Below are positions 1-9,026 of a stretch of DNA of 64,000 bases, in pieces; position 1 is the first letter of the stretch; every line of letters begins with the position of its first letter. Both the position numbers and the translations under genes were made by a program. Origin of the DNA: Pseudobutyrivibrio xylanivorans DSM 14809 (GTDB lineage: Bacteria; Bacillota; Clostridia; Lachnospirales; Lachnospiraceae); contig NZ_FQYQ01000010.1 of assembly GCF_900141825.1 (NCBI RefSeq), positions 31,404-95,403 of the forward strand, in the 5' to 3' direction. The notes under the pieces are model-generated. The model saw nothing but the letters and a program-made list of their open reading frames with translations, was not told the DNA's origin and did no database searches.

Positions 1-376
1 TATTTACGTAGCTGGCTGGAAGACCAGGAATTGGTTTCTTGCCCTGATATATTTCATATCTATCATAAACAAGATTGGTTACTCTAGAGCCATTTGCCTG
101 TCTGATTTCATATGCTGGTCCTCTGAAATCACCATTACCAAAAGCTGGATATTCAAGGCTTGCCAGCTCCTTAGTATAATTCTCATCATCTGTCACTGGG
201 CAACAAAGAGGTCTGCCTGCGAGAGTCTGATAACCATATATAATCTGGTTTTCATTTATCCTTTTTCCGAAGTAAAGCTGACCGATTTCTCCATCGCGGC
301 ATTCGCCAATAACATAGCTCACCTTTGAATTATATAAATGAAATTGTTTTTCCTTTTCAAATACTTTAACTGCCAT
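1..376 (-). CDS. alpha-galactosidase, GH36 (N-terminal part, runs off window)
   Basis: This is the first ~125 residues of a GH36 alpha-galactosidase, an enzyme that releases alpha-linked galactose from raffinose-type oligosaccharides or galactomannan. The visible N-terminal beta-supersandwich shows family-typical stretches such as GNGDFRGPAYEIRQANGSR and the later GLPAT. The start ATG at 376 has a GGAGG-type ribosome binding site just upstream on the minus strand. No signal peptide is visible, so the protein is probably cytoplasmic and acts on imported sugars. It is divergent from the AraC-family gene at 565, the likely local regulator. The catalytic domain lies outside the window, so activity cannot be checked. 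Confidence 0.85.
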   Translation of the reverse strand, partial: MAVKVFEKEKQFHLYNSKVSYVIGECRDGEIGQLYFGKRINENQIIYGYQTLAGRPLCCPVTDDENYTKELASLEYPAFGNGDFRGPAYEIRQANGSRVTNLVYDRYEIYQGKKPIPGLPASYVN

Positions 377-564
377 AATTCCTCCATTGAAACTCTAATT
401 TTCATACGTTAGAATGAATTATATTATGTTATACATTTTTTGTAGATGTTTTTATTGATGTATTAAATGTCAAAATGTGACTGATATGATATTTTGCGAA
501 TGCTAATGATGCAAAATGTCATATGCCACCCCGGCGAGGGGCATTAATTTGGGAGAGTATTTTA

Positions 565-1386
565 ATGGAAGTATCTGGAGTAGACAGGGTCAAATTCATT
601 GACCTTACAAAGTCTAATGATTTTTACTTATTTGAAATTGGAGAATGCAAATGTAAGCCTGGCTACAGCTACGGTCCAATCGTTAGAACCAGAACCATTT
701 TTCACTATGTAGTTTCTGGCCACGGCCATTTTATTCTAAATGATAAACGATATGACTTGGGCCCTGGACAGGGCTTTTTAATTCCTTCAAAAATCAAAGC
801 GTATTATGAAGCTGATGAAAATGATCCTTGGGAATATGCATGGATTCACGTGGATGGTCCTCGTACTATGGAGTTATTTGCAAGCGCTGGAATAACAGCA
901 GAATCGCCTATTTTTTACCCAAATGGAGATTCTTCAAAAATCCTTGATATAATCCACGACATTTACGACCACAGCAACAGCGAATGCTATTGCTACGCCA
1001 AGGTCTACGAATTTTTTGATACCATTATTTCTCAATCAAAAAATCGTATTTTCCATGATGTGGATCCTCGTCTGGCATATGTAAAAAGTGCCATCAATTT
1101 TATACGTTTAAAATATTCCGAGCCTATCACTGTAGAGGATATAGCGGCTGCCTGCTGCCTGAACCGTAGCTACCTTACCAGACTTTTCAAACACGCCACC
1201 GGCTACACCCCACAGGCTTATCTCGGTACCTACCGCATAAAAAAAGCTACTGAGCTTCTTTTGGAAAGTACCGAAAGTGTCAGTAGCATAGCGTTAATTG
1301 TAGGTTATTCTGATGCCTTTACATTCTCAAAGGCCTTTAAAAGATTCAAGGGTGTCTCACCTAGTGAATACAGAAACAATCACTAG
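565..1386 (+). CDS. AraC-family transcriptional regulator, cupin + HTH
   Basis: A 273-residue regulator. The N-terminal half is a cupin-like sugar-sensing fold (VSGHGHFIL, GPGQGFLIPS) and the C-terminal ~100 residues are two AraC helix-turn-helix motifs (EDIAAACCLNRSYLTRLFK and VGYSDAFTFSKAFKRFKG). The layout resembles RafR/MsmR activators. The start at 565 was chosen because GGGAG at 551-555 sits 9 nt upstream; an in-frame start at 523 has no ribosome binding site. It is divergent from the GH36 alpha-galactosidase and probably activates it in response to alpha-galactosides; that is inference from position. Confidence 0.85.
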   Translation: MEVSGVDRVKFIDLTKSNDFYLFEIGECKCKPGYSYGPIVRTRTIFHYVVSGHGHFILNDKRYDLGPGQGFLIPSKIKAYYEADENDPWEYAWIHVDGPRTMELFASAGITAESPIFYPNGDSSKILDIIHDIYDHSNSECYCYAKVYEFFDTIISQSKNRIFHDVDPRLAYVKSAINFIRLKYSEPITVEDIAAACCLNRSYLTRLFKHATGYTPQAYLGTYRIKKATELLLESTESVSSIALIVGYSDAFTFSKAFKRFKGVSPSEYRNNH

Positions 1387-1396
1387 ACTTAATCTC

Positions 1397-1430
1397 GCTG
1401 GTTACACTCTGATAGCTACCAGCTATTTTT
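1397..1430 (+). terminator. possible terminator after AraC gene
   Basis: The six-base arms GCTGGT (1397-1402) and ACCAGC (1418-1423), or alternatively ATAGCT/AGCTAT (1412-1417/1421-1426), are followed by a short T run at 1426-1430. The stem is weak. It lies between convergent genes. Confidence 0.4.
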
Positions 1431-1436
1431 ATACAT

Positions 1437-2585
1437 CTACAAATTTTTAACTAGTTCATCCATTACTGCTTCAGACGCTGCATTAAGCGTAGACTTAATG
1501 GATACGACTGGCTCTACAAGTTCTATGTTCTTGCTGCCCTCTAAGATTGCTTTCATCTTACCAGCGGCCTGAGGTGCCCAGGTACCATTTTCTACGAAGG
1601 CTACCTTACGATTCTGATAAGCCTTTGCTGTCAGATGATGTAAGAAATCCTGCATAGGAGGGAAAAGACCTCCATCATAAGTACATGCACAGCAAACCAT
1701 CTTGTCATAGTAGAATGCTCGTGCCACAGCCTCAGACATGCTATCGCGAGTCAAGTCTATAAACATAGTCTTCTTACCAGCTGCTTCTAACTTTTCCTGA
1801 AGCTTGAGAGCAGCTTTCTTTGTATTACCATGGATAGATGCGCATGTGATTAACACACCCTCTTCCTCAGGCTTATAGCTACTCCACTTGTCATACAAAT
1901 CAATATAGTAGCCAAGATTTTCTGTAAGAATTGGTCCATGAAGTGGACAGATAGTCTTGATATCAAGAGTAGCTGCCTTTTTCAACAATGCCTGCACCTG
2001 CAATCCATACTTACCCACAATATTAAGATAATATCTACGAGCTTCATCAATCCAAGGCTCATCGCAATCAAGCGCTCCAAACTTTCCAAAGCCGTCTGCT
2101 GAGAAAAGAATCTTCTCTGTAGATTCATACTCTACCATTACCTCTGGCCAGTGAACCATAGGTGCAAATACAAATGTAAGCTCATGGCTACCAAGTGAAA
2201 GTGTATCACCCTCAGCCACAACATGCTTTCTATTTTCGAAAAGAGCAGCGTCCATGAACTGTCCCATCATAGTAAATGTCTTGGCATTTCCTACTACTGT
2301 TGTGTCTGGATATTTCTCAAGAAATGCCTTGATAGAACCAGCATGATCTGGCTCCATGTGAGATACTACAAGATAATCTGGCTTGCGACCATCAAGCTCT
2401 CTATCCAAGTTTCCAAGCCACTCATCTGTAACTCTTGGATCAGCTGTATCCATGACAGCCACCTTTTCATCTAATATTAAATATGAATTATAAGATACTC
2501 CATTTGGAACTGGATACTGACTCTCGAATAAATCGATTGTCTTGTCATTGCAACCAATGTACTTAATTGAATCTGAAATATGCAT
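1437..2585 (-). CDS. fprA: flavodiiron protein (A-type flavoprotein, O2/NO reductase)
   Basis: This 382-residue protein has the two-domain core of flavodiiron proteins. The N-terminal metallo-beta-lactamase-like domain carries the diiron ligands in HMEPDHAG (residues ~76-83), a later PMVHWPEV and a CPLHGP motif. A C-terminal flavodoxin domain starts near residue 243 with the FMN loop CASIHGNT. These enzymes reduce O2 to water or NO to N2O with electrons from rubredoxin and protect anaerobes. No fused rubredoxin domain is present, so a separate donor is expected. The start has a GGAGGG site upstream, and the gene stands alone between terminators. Confidence 0.92.
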   Translation of the reverse strand: MHISDSIKYIGCNDKTIDLFESQYPVPNGVSYNSYLILDEKVAVMDTADPRVTDEWLGNLDRELDGRKPDYLVVSHMEPDHAGSIKAFLEKYPDTTVVGNAKTFTMMGQFMDAALFENRKHVVAEGDTLSLGSHELTFVFAPMVHWPEVMVEYESTEKILFSADGFGKFGALDCDEPWIDEARRYYLNIVGKYGLQVQALLKKAATLDIKTICPLHGPILTENLGYYIDLYDKWSSYKPEEEGVLITCASIHGNTKKAALKLQEKLEAAGKKTMFIDLTRDSMSEAVARAFYYDKMVCCACTYDGGLFPPMQDFLHHLTAKAYQNRKVAFVENGTWAPQAAGKMKAILEGSKNIELVEPVVSIKSTLNAASEAVMDELVKNL

Positions 2586-2637
2586 GATTAACCCTCCTTC
2601 TGAACTTATCTATATAATAGCAAATTCGGGTATAAAA

Positions 2638-2664
2638 AAGAACCTTGGAAAAACCAAGGTTCTT
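2638..2664 (-). terminator. intrinsic terminator of the efp operon
   Basis: A perfect 11-bp stem (2638-2648/2654-2664) with a 5-nt A loop is followed on the minus strand by a run of six T. It sits just after the stop of the 67-residue gene at 2680. Confidence 0.9.
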
Positions 2665-2679
2665 AAAAGATTCAATTAT

Positions 2680-2883
2680 TTATTTTCCAGAGAGTCTCTC
2701 AACAATTGTATCAAGTGTCTCGCGAGGCACTGTACCGTCACGATACAACTGATTTATTGTGCTGTCACTTCCAAGAAGAGCTGTGGCATCAAGCCATGTA
2801 CCTTTTTGGAATTCTTCATCAAATACAGCAAATATTTTTCTGTTCTGTAAAAGCTGTGAAAGCGGAAATTCTCTGTAATCCAT
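2680..2883 (-). CDS. small hypothetical protein (67 aa)
   Basis: A 67-residue soluble protein with no signal peptide or membrane segment. I do not recognise the family. It lies 31 nt downstream of efp on the same strand and ends at a strong terminator, so it is probably co-transcribed with efp. The sequence is acidic-neutral, with a predicted helical C-terminus (RETLDTIVERLSGK). The ribosome binding site (AGGAC) is weak. The intact frame between a conserved gene and its terminator supports it being real. Confidence 0.7.
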   Translation of the reverse strand: MDYREFPLSQLLQNRKIFAVFDEEFQKGTWLDATALLGSDSTINQLYRDGTVPRETLDTIVERLSGK

Positions 2884-2914
2884 AAATCGTCCTAACTAAA
2901 TAACTGTCTCAATA

Positions 2915-3472
2915 TTAAACACGTGAAAGGTACTCACCTGTTCTTGTATCAATCTTGATTGTCTCGCCGTTCTCAACGAAAAGTGGAACGTAAACAAGTG
3001 CGCCTGTCTCAACAGTAGCTGGCTTTGTAGCACCTGTAGCTGTATCACCCTTGAAACCTGGCTCTGTATCTGTAATCTGAAGCTCTACGAACATAGGTGG
3101 CTCAACTGAGAAGATTGAACCGTTGTGTGAGAGCATCTTAACAATCTCGTTTTCCTTAACGAACTTAAGAGCATCACCAATCTGATCTGCTGTAAGAGCA
3201 ACCTGATCATATGTCTCAACATCCATGAAATTGTAAAGCTCACCATCGTTGTAAAGGTACTGCATATCCTTACGATCGATACGTGCAGCTGGGAACTTCT
3301 CTGTAGGACGGAAAGATGTCTCTGTAACACCGCCACCCTTGATATCCTTAAGCTTTGTACGAACGAAAGCTGCGCCCTTTCCTGGCTTTACGTGCTGGAA
3401 TTCGATAACCTGATAAACCTTGTTATCCATCTCGATAGTCATACCGTTTCTAAAATCACCGGCTGTAATCAT
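2915..3472 (-). CDS. efp: translation elongation factor P
   Basis: At 185 residues it has the usual EF-P length and the three-domain KOW/OB/OB organisation. The N-terminal loop [12 protein letters not shown] contains the lysine (about residue 32) that inserts next to the P-site tRNA. EF-P rescues ribosomes stalled on polyproline stretches. The proline-rich tails of MalQ (38746) and the GH16 enzyme (59433) in this window are plausible clients, which is inference. No lysine-modifying enzyme gene (epmA, epmB) is adjacent. The start has an AAGGAGG-type site upstream. Confidence 0.97.
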   Translation of the reverse strand: MITAGDFRNGMTIEMDNKVYQVIEFQHVKPGKGAAFVRTKLKDIKGGGVTETSFRPTEKFPAARIDRKDMQYLYNDGELYNFMDVETYDQVALTADQIGDALKFVKENEIVKMLSHNGSIFSVEPPMFVELQITDTEPGFKGDTATGATKPATVETGALVYVPLFVENGETIKIDTRTGEYLSRV

Positions 3473-3643
3473 TATAAAATCCTCCTTAACAGGTGCGAAA
3501 CAACATCCTTTCGCACATTTAATACTAACTCAATTGGCTCTAGGCCACACTCGTATACAGTATTTTACCTCAGAAGCGCAAGAATTTCAAGACATTTATA
3601 TATTTCACACCTATGTTACTATGTCGTAAAAGGAGCAAAAACT

Positions 3644-4075
3644 ATGGAAATTGAACGCAAATTCTTAATTAAAGAACTACCAGATTTATCTAAATATGAT
3701 TATGTGGATATTGAGCAGGGATATCTCTGCACTCATCCTGTTGTCCGCATCAGAAAAAAGAATAATAAATATATTCTTACCTATAAGGGTAGCGGACTTA
3801 TGGCCCGTGAGGAAATCGAGGCTGAGCTTACAAAGGAAGCCTACGAGCATCTCCGTGAAAAGATAGATGGTCATGCCATTACAAAGAGACGCTATCTTAT
3901 CCCATTTGAGCCTTATACCATCGAGCTTGATGTTTTCGAGGGACATAAAAAGGGGCTGAATATGGCAGAAGTAGAATTCCCTAGTGTAGAAGAAGCCAAT
4001 AGCTTTGTCCCACCAGAATGGTTTGGAGAAGATGTTACCAACGATAAAAACTACCACAATTCTAATATGATTTAA
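3644..4075 (+). CDS. CYTH domain protein (triphosphate tunnel metalloenzyme)
   Basis: A 143-residue CYTH/TTM protein. It opens with the diagnostic EIERKFLI (ExExK metal/phosphate-binding strand). Further basic and acidic strands follow (VRIRKKN, LTYKG, EIEAEL, TKRRYLIP, ELDVFEG, AEVEFPS), as expected for the eight-stranded tunnel that binds triphosphate and divalent metal. Family members hydrolyse inorganic triphosphate or thiamine triphosphate or act as adenylate cyclases; which applies here is unknown. The start at 3644 was preferred over an upstream in-frame start because AGGAG at 3631-3635 precedes it. It is divergent from efp. Confidence 0.85.
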   Translation: MEIERKFLIKELPDLSKYDYVDIEQGYLCTHPVVRIRKKNNKYILTYKGSGLMAREEIEAELTKEAYEHLREKIDGHAITKRRYLIPFEPYTIELDVFEGHKKGLNMAEVEFPSVEEANSFVPPEWFGEDVTNDKNYHNSNMI

Positions 4076-4082
4076 AAATTAA

Positions 4083-4102
4083 GAGAGCCCCGAGGGGCTC
4101 TC
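4083..4102. terminator. bidirectional terminator between CYTH and binding-protein genes
   Basis: A GC-rich 8-9 bp hairpin (arms 4083-4091 and 4094-4102) lies between convergent gene ends and is flanked by A/T-rich runs on both sides. Confidence 0.85.
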
Positions 4103-4106
4103 AAAT

Positions 4107-5114
4107 TTATTTCATATAATCTTTTACATTACTAGCATCGACTCTTTCAAATGGAACCCAAATGTAAAATCCATCTTCTGATAAACCTTCTATTCCATCT
4201 GCTGTACCACCACTTGCCAATGCCTTTGTTAACTGAATAGCCTTTTGAGCCTGGCCATCTGCTGACTGATAAACTGTAAACTGCATCTCGCCCTTTGCAA
4301 TAGATTCGCATCCTGCAACAGTTGCATCTACACCTACTACAGGGTATTTATCCAAGTCATAACCAGCTTCTTTTAGAGCTTCTACGGCACCAAGTGCCAT
4401 ATCATCATTATTACAGAAAATAGCATCGAAGCTTTGATTTGTTTTCTGGAAAATACGGAACAAATCCTTTGCCTGATCAGGATTCCAATTCGCAGTATCA
4501 TCAAAAACGACATTAACTGCAACCCCTTGGCTTCTCAACCAGTTTTTCACTGATACAGAACGTGCCACTGCTGCATTGTGAGTAGCCTCTCCACGGAAAA
4601 TAATAATGTTCATTGAGCTTGGCTTACCCAGCTTGTTATAAACATACTCAGCCTGATATTCTCCAGCATTCTCCTCAAAGCTACTAACTGCCATATATTT
4701 ATTTGGCTTTAGGAATTGCTCATCTGGGCAAGCATTAACGTAGATTATAGGTTTATCCCCTGCTGCAATTTCAAGCTGTAATGCAGTGGCTCTATCAACC
4801 GGTAAACAAATAATTGCATCATATCCATCAGCTACTGCCTTTTGAATCTGTGCCACCTGATCATTTGTAGAAGCACATGCCTCTCCAATTGTAAGATCTA
4901 TACCTTCACTTGGGGCATATTCTGCAAGCTTATCCATCAGCATCTGCTTAAAGGTATCTGTACCAGGACCCGAATAAATTACTTTAATTCCTCCGGAACT
5001 AGCTGTGTTACCTGAACTTCCTGAACTGCCGCAACCCGATAAAACCAATCCTAGTGACATTATAATTGTAAGAAGAAGTACCGTAAGGTTTCTACATTGT
5101 CTGTTAACCTTCAT
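4107..5114 (-). CDS. sugar-binding lipoprotein coupled to a chemoreceptor
   Basis: A periplasmic-binding-protein-like protein of the ribose/galactose type (Peripla_BP_4). It has a lipoprotein signal peptide ending in LVLSGCG and ligand-fold motifs such as [18 protein letters not shown] and PVVGVDA. No permease or ATPase gene is adjacent. The gene overlaps the 3' end of the chemoreceptor gene by 11 nt, and its ribosome binding site (GAGGAGG) lies inside that gene, so the two are translationally coupled. I chose ATG at 5114; a GTG at 5120 is only 3 nt from the site. It may present sugar to the receptor, by analogy with MglB/Trg. Confidence 0.85.
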   Translation of the reverse strand: MKVNRQCRNLTVLLLTIIMSLGLVLSGCGSSGSSGNTASSGGIKVIYSGPGTDTFKQMLMDKLAEYAPSEGIDLTIGEACASTNDQVAQIQKAVADGYDAIICLPVDRATALQLEIAAGDKPIIYVNACPDEQFLKPNKYMAVSSFEENAGEYQAEYVYNKLGKPSSMNIIIFRGEATHNAAVARSVSVKNWLRSQGVAVNVVFDDTANWNPDQAKDLFRIFQKTNQSFDAIFCNNDDMALGAVEALKEAGYDLDKYPVVGVDATVAGCESIAKGEMQFTVYQSADGQAQKAIQLTKALASGGTADGIEGLSEDGFYIWVPFERVDASNVKDYMK

Positions 5115-7125
5115 AATCACTTACCTCCTCATCAATCTTAAATTTCTGAACATAATCTGTAAGCTTCTGAGATGTATTTGCCAACTCGTGAGAATTGTCT
5201 GCTACATCCTGACTGCTCTGACTAATGCTATTGGCCTGTTCAACCATATTCTGTGATGTTTCAAGAATCTCATCAGCACTAGCTGCCTGCTCCTCAGATA
5301 TTGCAGCAACATTGTTTGCAACATCATCAACCTTCTGAATATTATCAAGCATCAATTCAATCAGTTCATTAGATTTTTCTATGTTAAGATAAATCTGATC
5401 AAAGGTTTCAAGTGCTGTACCAATTCTCTCTGAGTTTTGTTCAATTTCTTCTGCACTTGTCTGAGCCTGCTCTACAACACTGTCTATCGCTCTACTTACC
5501 TCATTGATAAGGTTCGAAATATTCTCGGCACTAGACGCAGAATTTTGAGCAAGCTTTCCGATTTCTGTTGCAACAACTGCAAATCCCTTTCCTGCCTCAC
5601 CGGCTCTTGCAGCCTCAATGGAAGCGTTAAGAGAAAGCAGATTAGTTTCATCAGCAATATCCTTAATCAGGCTGACAATCTTTGTGATTTCCTCAGAAAC
5701 CTTTCCAACCTCATTGATTGATTCTACCAGCTGATCATTACTGCTCTTGATTTCTTCCATGGCAGCTGAAAGCTGTTCCATGTCAGCCTTACCTTTCTTA
5801 CTTATCTCTACAGTCTCTTTCATGCTGACATTAGCCTCATTTGAATTATCTCTTGTGTCTGCTACTACCATAGCAAGAGTAGTTGCATTTTCAGCGATTT
5901 CATTAACAGCTATAGCCAGCTGATCTACTGTAGCATTCAGATTCTGCATAGCATCCGCCTGAGAACGAGATGCATCAAACATATCCTTTGATACTCTATC
6001 CGAATTATCCGACTGCTCTTTTAATCTTTCAGACTCATTATTAATCTCAGATAGCATTCCTCGCATCGACTCTACAAACTCACTTACCTTCCGGCCCATA
6101 AGTCCGATTTCATCATTGCTCTCCTGTTTAACCTTAATTGTAAAATCACCAGCAGACATATCAGAAATATGCTTTGTAATATTTCCTATAGGTGCGATTA
6201 CTCTACTTACAAGGACGTTGATAAGAATGACAATGATGATAATAGCTATCACGCCAATTATTGCCAAAAGCTGTATCAATTTATTTACATCCTGCAGAAT
6301 CACACTATTGCTGATATAAGAAACAAGATACCATTCTGTTCCAGCAATATTTCTAAATGCTACCTGATAGCCTTCTATTTCTGTGGTTGCGTAATCACGT
6401 TCTGCAAACTTTTTGGCTATACCTGCCATAAGCTTATCAGAATCATCCTCCTTAAGAACTGTAAATATTCTTGAGGCATCTCTATGAGCCAATATAGTGC
6501 CATCAAAAGAATCAATAAGGAAGGAAGTCGCCTGATCCATTTTTACACCAGAATTAACGATAATACTAATCTGATCCAATGTCACATCTGCTGCAAAAAC
6601 TTTAAGTTCGTCGCTTCCATCATTAAGAATGCCTGACGCACTTATAACGGAATCACCATTTGCATTTTTATAAGCCCCACCATAATTTAGGCGCACTCTA
6701 GTAATACCCTGCTTATACCATTCCTCATCCTTTGGATTTGAAACAGTTTTAGAGGATTCACTAGCCTTCATGAATTTACCTGATTCGCTGGCAATATAAA
6801 ATCCGTCAGTACAATAGGTGTTGTAGCCATAGAATGCATCCAAAAGAGACTGCAGAGCCTCATCGTCAGGCTTCTGAGTCTCAATAACCTGCTTGGCTGT
6901 TGAGAAATTCTCGAGATTTTTCTGTAACCAGGATTCGATATTATCTCCCTGATTTGAAATAGAAGAATCAAGCTGAGCTGTTGCCATTTTTTTCAGACTC
7001 TGGCTGGAAATATAACCAGAAATAACAACCAGTAGTATCACCTGAAGCAATACTACTGGCATCAATAACGCAATCAGCTTATTCTTAATTTTTGCGTGCT
7101 TTTCTGAAGATTTTGTATTGGCCAT
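5104..7125 (-). CDS. methyl-accepting chemotaxis protein, dCache sensor
   Basis: A 673-residue chemoreceptor. A first membrane helix (~17-38) is followed by a ~240-residue extracellular dCache-like domain (for example [13 protein letters not shown] and DEEWYKQG), a second membrane helix (~285-308), a HAMP domain and a long cytoplasmic coiled coil. The signalling tip is intact ([19 protein letters not shown]), so it should bind CheA/CheW. It is followed directly by a coupled sugar-binding lipoprotein, its probable accessory ligand binder. The start has AAGGAG upstream. Its presence implies a motile cell. Confidence 0.93.
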   Translation of the reverse strand: MANTKSSEKHAKIKNKLIALLMPVVLLQVILLVVISGYISSQSLKKMATAQLDSSISNQGDNIESWLQKNLENFSTAKQVIETQKPDDEALQSLLDAFYGYNTYCTDGFYIASESGKFMKASESSKTVSNPKDEEWYKQGITRVRLNYGGAYKNANGDSVISASGILNDGSDELKVFAADVTLDQISIIVNSGVKMDQATSFLIDSFDGTILAHRDASRIFTVLKEDDSDKLMAGIAKKFAERDYATTEIEGYQVAFRNIAGTEWYLVSYISNSVILQDVNKLIQLLAIIGVIAIIIIVILINVLVSRVIAPIGNITKHISDMSAGDFTIKVKQESNDEIGLMGRKVSEFVESMRGMLSEINNESERLKEQSDNSDRVSKDMFDASRSQADAMQNLNATVDQLAIAVNEIAENATTLAMVVADTRDNSNEANVSMKETVEISKKGKADMEQLSAAMEEIKSSNDQLVESINEVGKVSEEITKIVSLIKDIADETNLLSLNASIEAARAGEAGKGFAVVATEIGKLAQNSASSAENISNLINEVSRAIDSVVEQAQTSAEEIEQNSERIGTALETFDQIYLNIEKSNELIELMLDNIQKVDDVANNVAAISEEQAASADEILETSQNMVEQANSISQSSQDVADNSHELANTSQKLTDYVQKFKIDEEVSDYEG

Positions 7126-7150
7126 GGTATTCTCCTTAACTAAGAAAAAT

Positions 7151-7178
7151 GTATCCCTTACACACTACATTAAGTTTA
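7151..7178 (-). promoter_or_regulatory. weak sigma-D (flagellar) promoter candidate for the chemoreceptor
   Basis: On the minus strand TAAA (7175-7178) is followed after 16 nt by AGGGATAC (7151-7158). This partly matches the sigma-28/sigma-D consensus TAAA-N15-GCCGATAA, with only the GATA core conserved. It is about 30 nt upstream of the chemoreceptor start. Confidence 0.25.
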
Positions 7179-7238
7179 TTTTAATACCACAGCCACATTA
7201 TTTGTTGTTTTTCGCTAAATCTTCATACATTTTTAACA

Positions 7239-7490
7239 TTAACGTCTAAATCGTAATGTCTCGTATTTTGATCGAGTTCGAACACAATTCTTTAAATCCT
7301 GAACTCTGGATTCGATATCCCCATCTTCCACAACTACATCTATAGATGAAGCCATATTATCAATGAGAAGATTGTCAAAATCCATTATAGGTGTAGCTAC
7401 CAATATTTTATATTTTTCTTCAAAGGAATCCGTATCCAAAAAATCTAAAAGTATTGGATTGATTTCTTCTTCATCATAATTTCTTTCCAT
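7239..7490 (-). CDS. small hypothetical protein (83 aa)
   Basis: An 83-residue soluble protein, acidic in the N-terminal two thirds (MERNYDEEEINP) and basic at the C-terminus (KYETLRFRR). No signal peptide or known domain is seen. It begins 19 nt after the PI-PLC-like gene on the same strand and is probably its operon partner. I do not recognise the family. No strong terminator follows before the chemoreceptor promoter region. Confidence 0.65.
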   Translation of the reverse strand: MERNYDEEEINPILLDFLDTDSFEEKYKILVATPIMDFDNLLIDNMASSIDVVVEDGDIESRVQDLKNCVRTRSKYETLRFRR

Positions 7491-7509
7491 AATCTATATT
7501 GCTCCTAAC

Positions 7510-8523
7510 TTAAAAATTCGAATAATAAATATGTCTTGCCAAATCAGCTGTACCAAAATCTACAATGATAACACCATAGCTGGTCTCTGATTTTAGCTCA
7601 TATTCCATAAGAAGAGTATTCAGGGCCTTTGAATACCCCTTTGGATGGCCAACCTTTCCATCTCCAGCTGTGCTGGCAAAATTCAGGAAAATTGTAGTCT
7701 CGTCGGCCTCACAGTTCTCTAATCCATCTATTACTGCTTCATATTTATCCTCTACGGAATACTTATATCTATCCTGAACCCAGAATCTGTAATCAGAATT
7801 TACATAAAGCTCATATGGAATATCTGCTGGAACTCGGTTATCCTGCTCGTCCCATATCATATTCAGACCAGTAATATCAGCTGCAGCCTCATCATTAAAT
7901 CTGGTAGCTAAAACAATTCTTCCTCTTACTTCACCAAGAGTAGGAATCTCATTTTCAGTGTACCAGTAATCCTTATTAGCTTTCACCTGTGCTAACAAAA
8001 GCTTTTGAATATCAGCTGTAGAATAATCTTCATCCTCAATCTTGATATTAATAATTACTGTTTCATTTGTGTGCTCCTGAAGGAATTTATACACATCAGC
8101 TACGGCATCATCAAAATAAAGAAAATCCGAGAACAGATTTCCATCTGTGTGACAGCTGGCAAAATTATGAACAAGCTTTAGCTTATCGCCATCCTCTGTC
8201 TCTTCGATGGCTACTCTAAAATCCAGGTATCTATAGCCATTCTCGAGCTGCTGAGCTATTGTCGTATCTTGGCATCTCATAACATATCCCAGTACGACAT
8301 TCTGAGAAGCGCTATTATGAGCGCCCGGAATAGTAATCTGAGAAATATAGACATCATCAGAAAGCTTCTCCATCCAGTTGGCTGTATCAGAGTAATCTTT
8401 TGACATATCCACGCTGAATTCTGCCTCTGTGTTGTCATCGCTGACAAACAAAATCACAAGAATACCAACTATGATGGCAATCATCACTCCACAAATTATT
8501 CTGAAAAGCCGTCCCTTATCCAT
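7510..8523 (-). CDS. PI-specific phospholipase C X-domain protein, membrane anchored
   Basis: The protein has one N-terminal hydrophobic helix (FRIICGVMIAIIVGILVILF) and then a PI-PLC catalytic X domain. The paired catalytic histidines are visible in TIPGAHNSAS and LVHNFASCH, and the barrel strand VIINIKIEDE follows. Such enzymes cleave phosphatidylinositol or glycosyl-PI by acid-base catalysis. It is probably tethered on the outer face of the membrane. I start at the ATG at 8523 because the GGGGGG site lies 7 nt upstream of it; the longer form from 8538 would place that site inside the gene. The substrate is unknown. Confidence 0.8.
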   Translation of the reverse strand: MDKGRLFRIICGVMIAIIVGILVILFVSDDNTEAEFSVDMSKDYSDTANWMEKLSDDVYISQITIPGAHNSASQNVVLGYVMRCQDTTIAQQLENGYRYLDFRVAIEETEDGDKLKLVHNFASCHTDGNLFSDFLYFDDAVADVYKFLQEHTNETVIINIKIEDEDYSTADIQKLLLAQVKANKDYWYTENEIPTLGEVRGRIVLATRFNDEAAADITGLNMIWDEQDNRVPADIPYELYVNSDYRFWVQDRYKYSVEDKYEAVIDGLENCEADETTIFLNFASTAGDGKVGHPKGYSKALNTLLMEYELKSETSYGVIIVDFGTADLARHIYYSNF

Positions 8524-8584
8524 AAGCATGCCCCCCATTAATTAGGCCTTAATATTTTCTATATAAATATATTACCATTCTTTA

Positions 8585-8613
8585 GTGACAAAGTCTTTCA
8601 AAATCGGTACTAT
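8585..8613 (+). promoter_or_regulatory. sigma-A type promoter for the 86-aa gene
   Basis: GTGACA (8585-8590), a 17-nt spacer, then TACTAT (8608-8613), ending 35 nt before the ATG at 8649. Confidence 0.5.
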
Positions 8614-8648
8614 TGAATAGAATTAAATTGATTTTTGGAGGAATAATA

Positions 8649-8909
8649 ATGATAGACAGAGGACGCCTCTTATCTTTAGGATATTATAAAAAAGCTCCCT
8701 CTTTTACAGGGAGCGATAAAAATAAATGCTATAAAATTGAACGTTTCCGTGAGGAGGATTCTGAAGAAGACTTGTTCAAAGCCACTATCTGGCCTGGACC
8801 ATTCAGCTCAGAAAACACACCCGAGGAAGTCAAGCAATCCCGTACCGCGCCATTCACGGAAGAGGGTCTACAAGACCTCGTGGCGTGGATGAATAGCTTG
8901 GAAATCTAG
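8649..8909 (+). CDS. small hypothetical protein (86 aa)
   Basis: An 86-residue protein starting MIDRGRLLSLGYYKK. It contains ATIWPGPFSSENTPEE and a C-terminal helix (TEEGLQDLVAWMNS). I have an impression of similar uncharacterised Lachnospiraceae proteins but cannot name a domain. The start at 8649 has GGAGG at 8637-8641; an in-frame ATG at 8613 would fall inside the predicted -10 box. It is a single gene with its own promoter, convergent with the diguanylate cyclase. Confidence 0.75.
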   Translation: MIDRGRLLSLGYYKKAPSFTGSDKNKCYKIERFREEDSEEDLFKATIWPGPFSSENTPEEVKQSRTAPFTEEGLQDLVAWMNSLEI

Positions 8910-8918
8910 AAAAATAAA

Positions 8919-9013
8919 AACACTTGTAGCTATCAAGCTCTGAGTGTTACTCAAGCGAAGCTTTCTTCAGCTGAGCGGAGTAATATCTCTGGCTTGAGAG
9001 CGTAACAAGTGTT
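8919..9013 (-). terminator. 95-nt multi-segment hairpin, probable terminator
   Basis: A long imperfect hairpin built from nested arms: 8919-8927/9005-9013, 8933-8938/8992-8997, 8942-8944/8987-8989, 8946-8952/8978-8984, 8957-8960/8965-8968. On the minus strand it is followed by a T-rich run (8911-8919). It separates two convergent genes and probably ends the diguanylate cyclase transcript. It is much longer than a normal intrinsic terminator. Confidence 0.65.
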
Positions 9014-9026
9014 GGATACTTTACAG

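Noticed and set aside
3392..3643. N-terminal extension of the CYTH protein
   Set aside because: It overlaps efp on the other strand and lacks a ribosome binding site; the ExExK motif begins right after the ATG at 3644.
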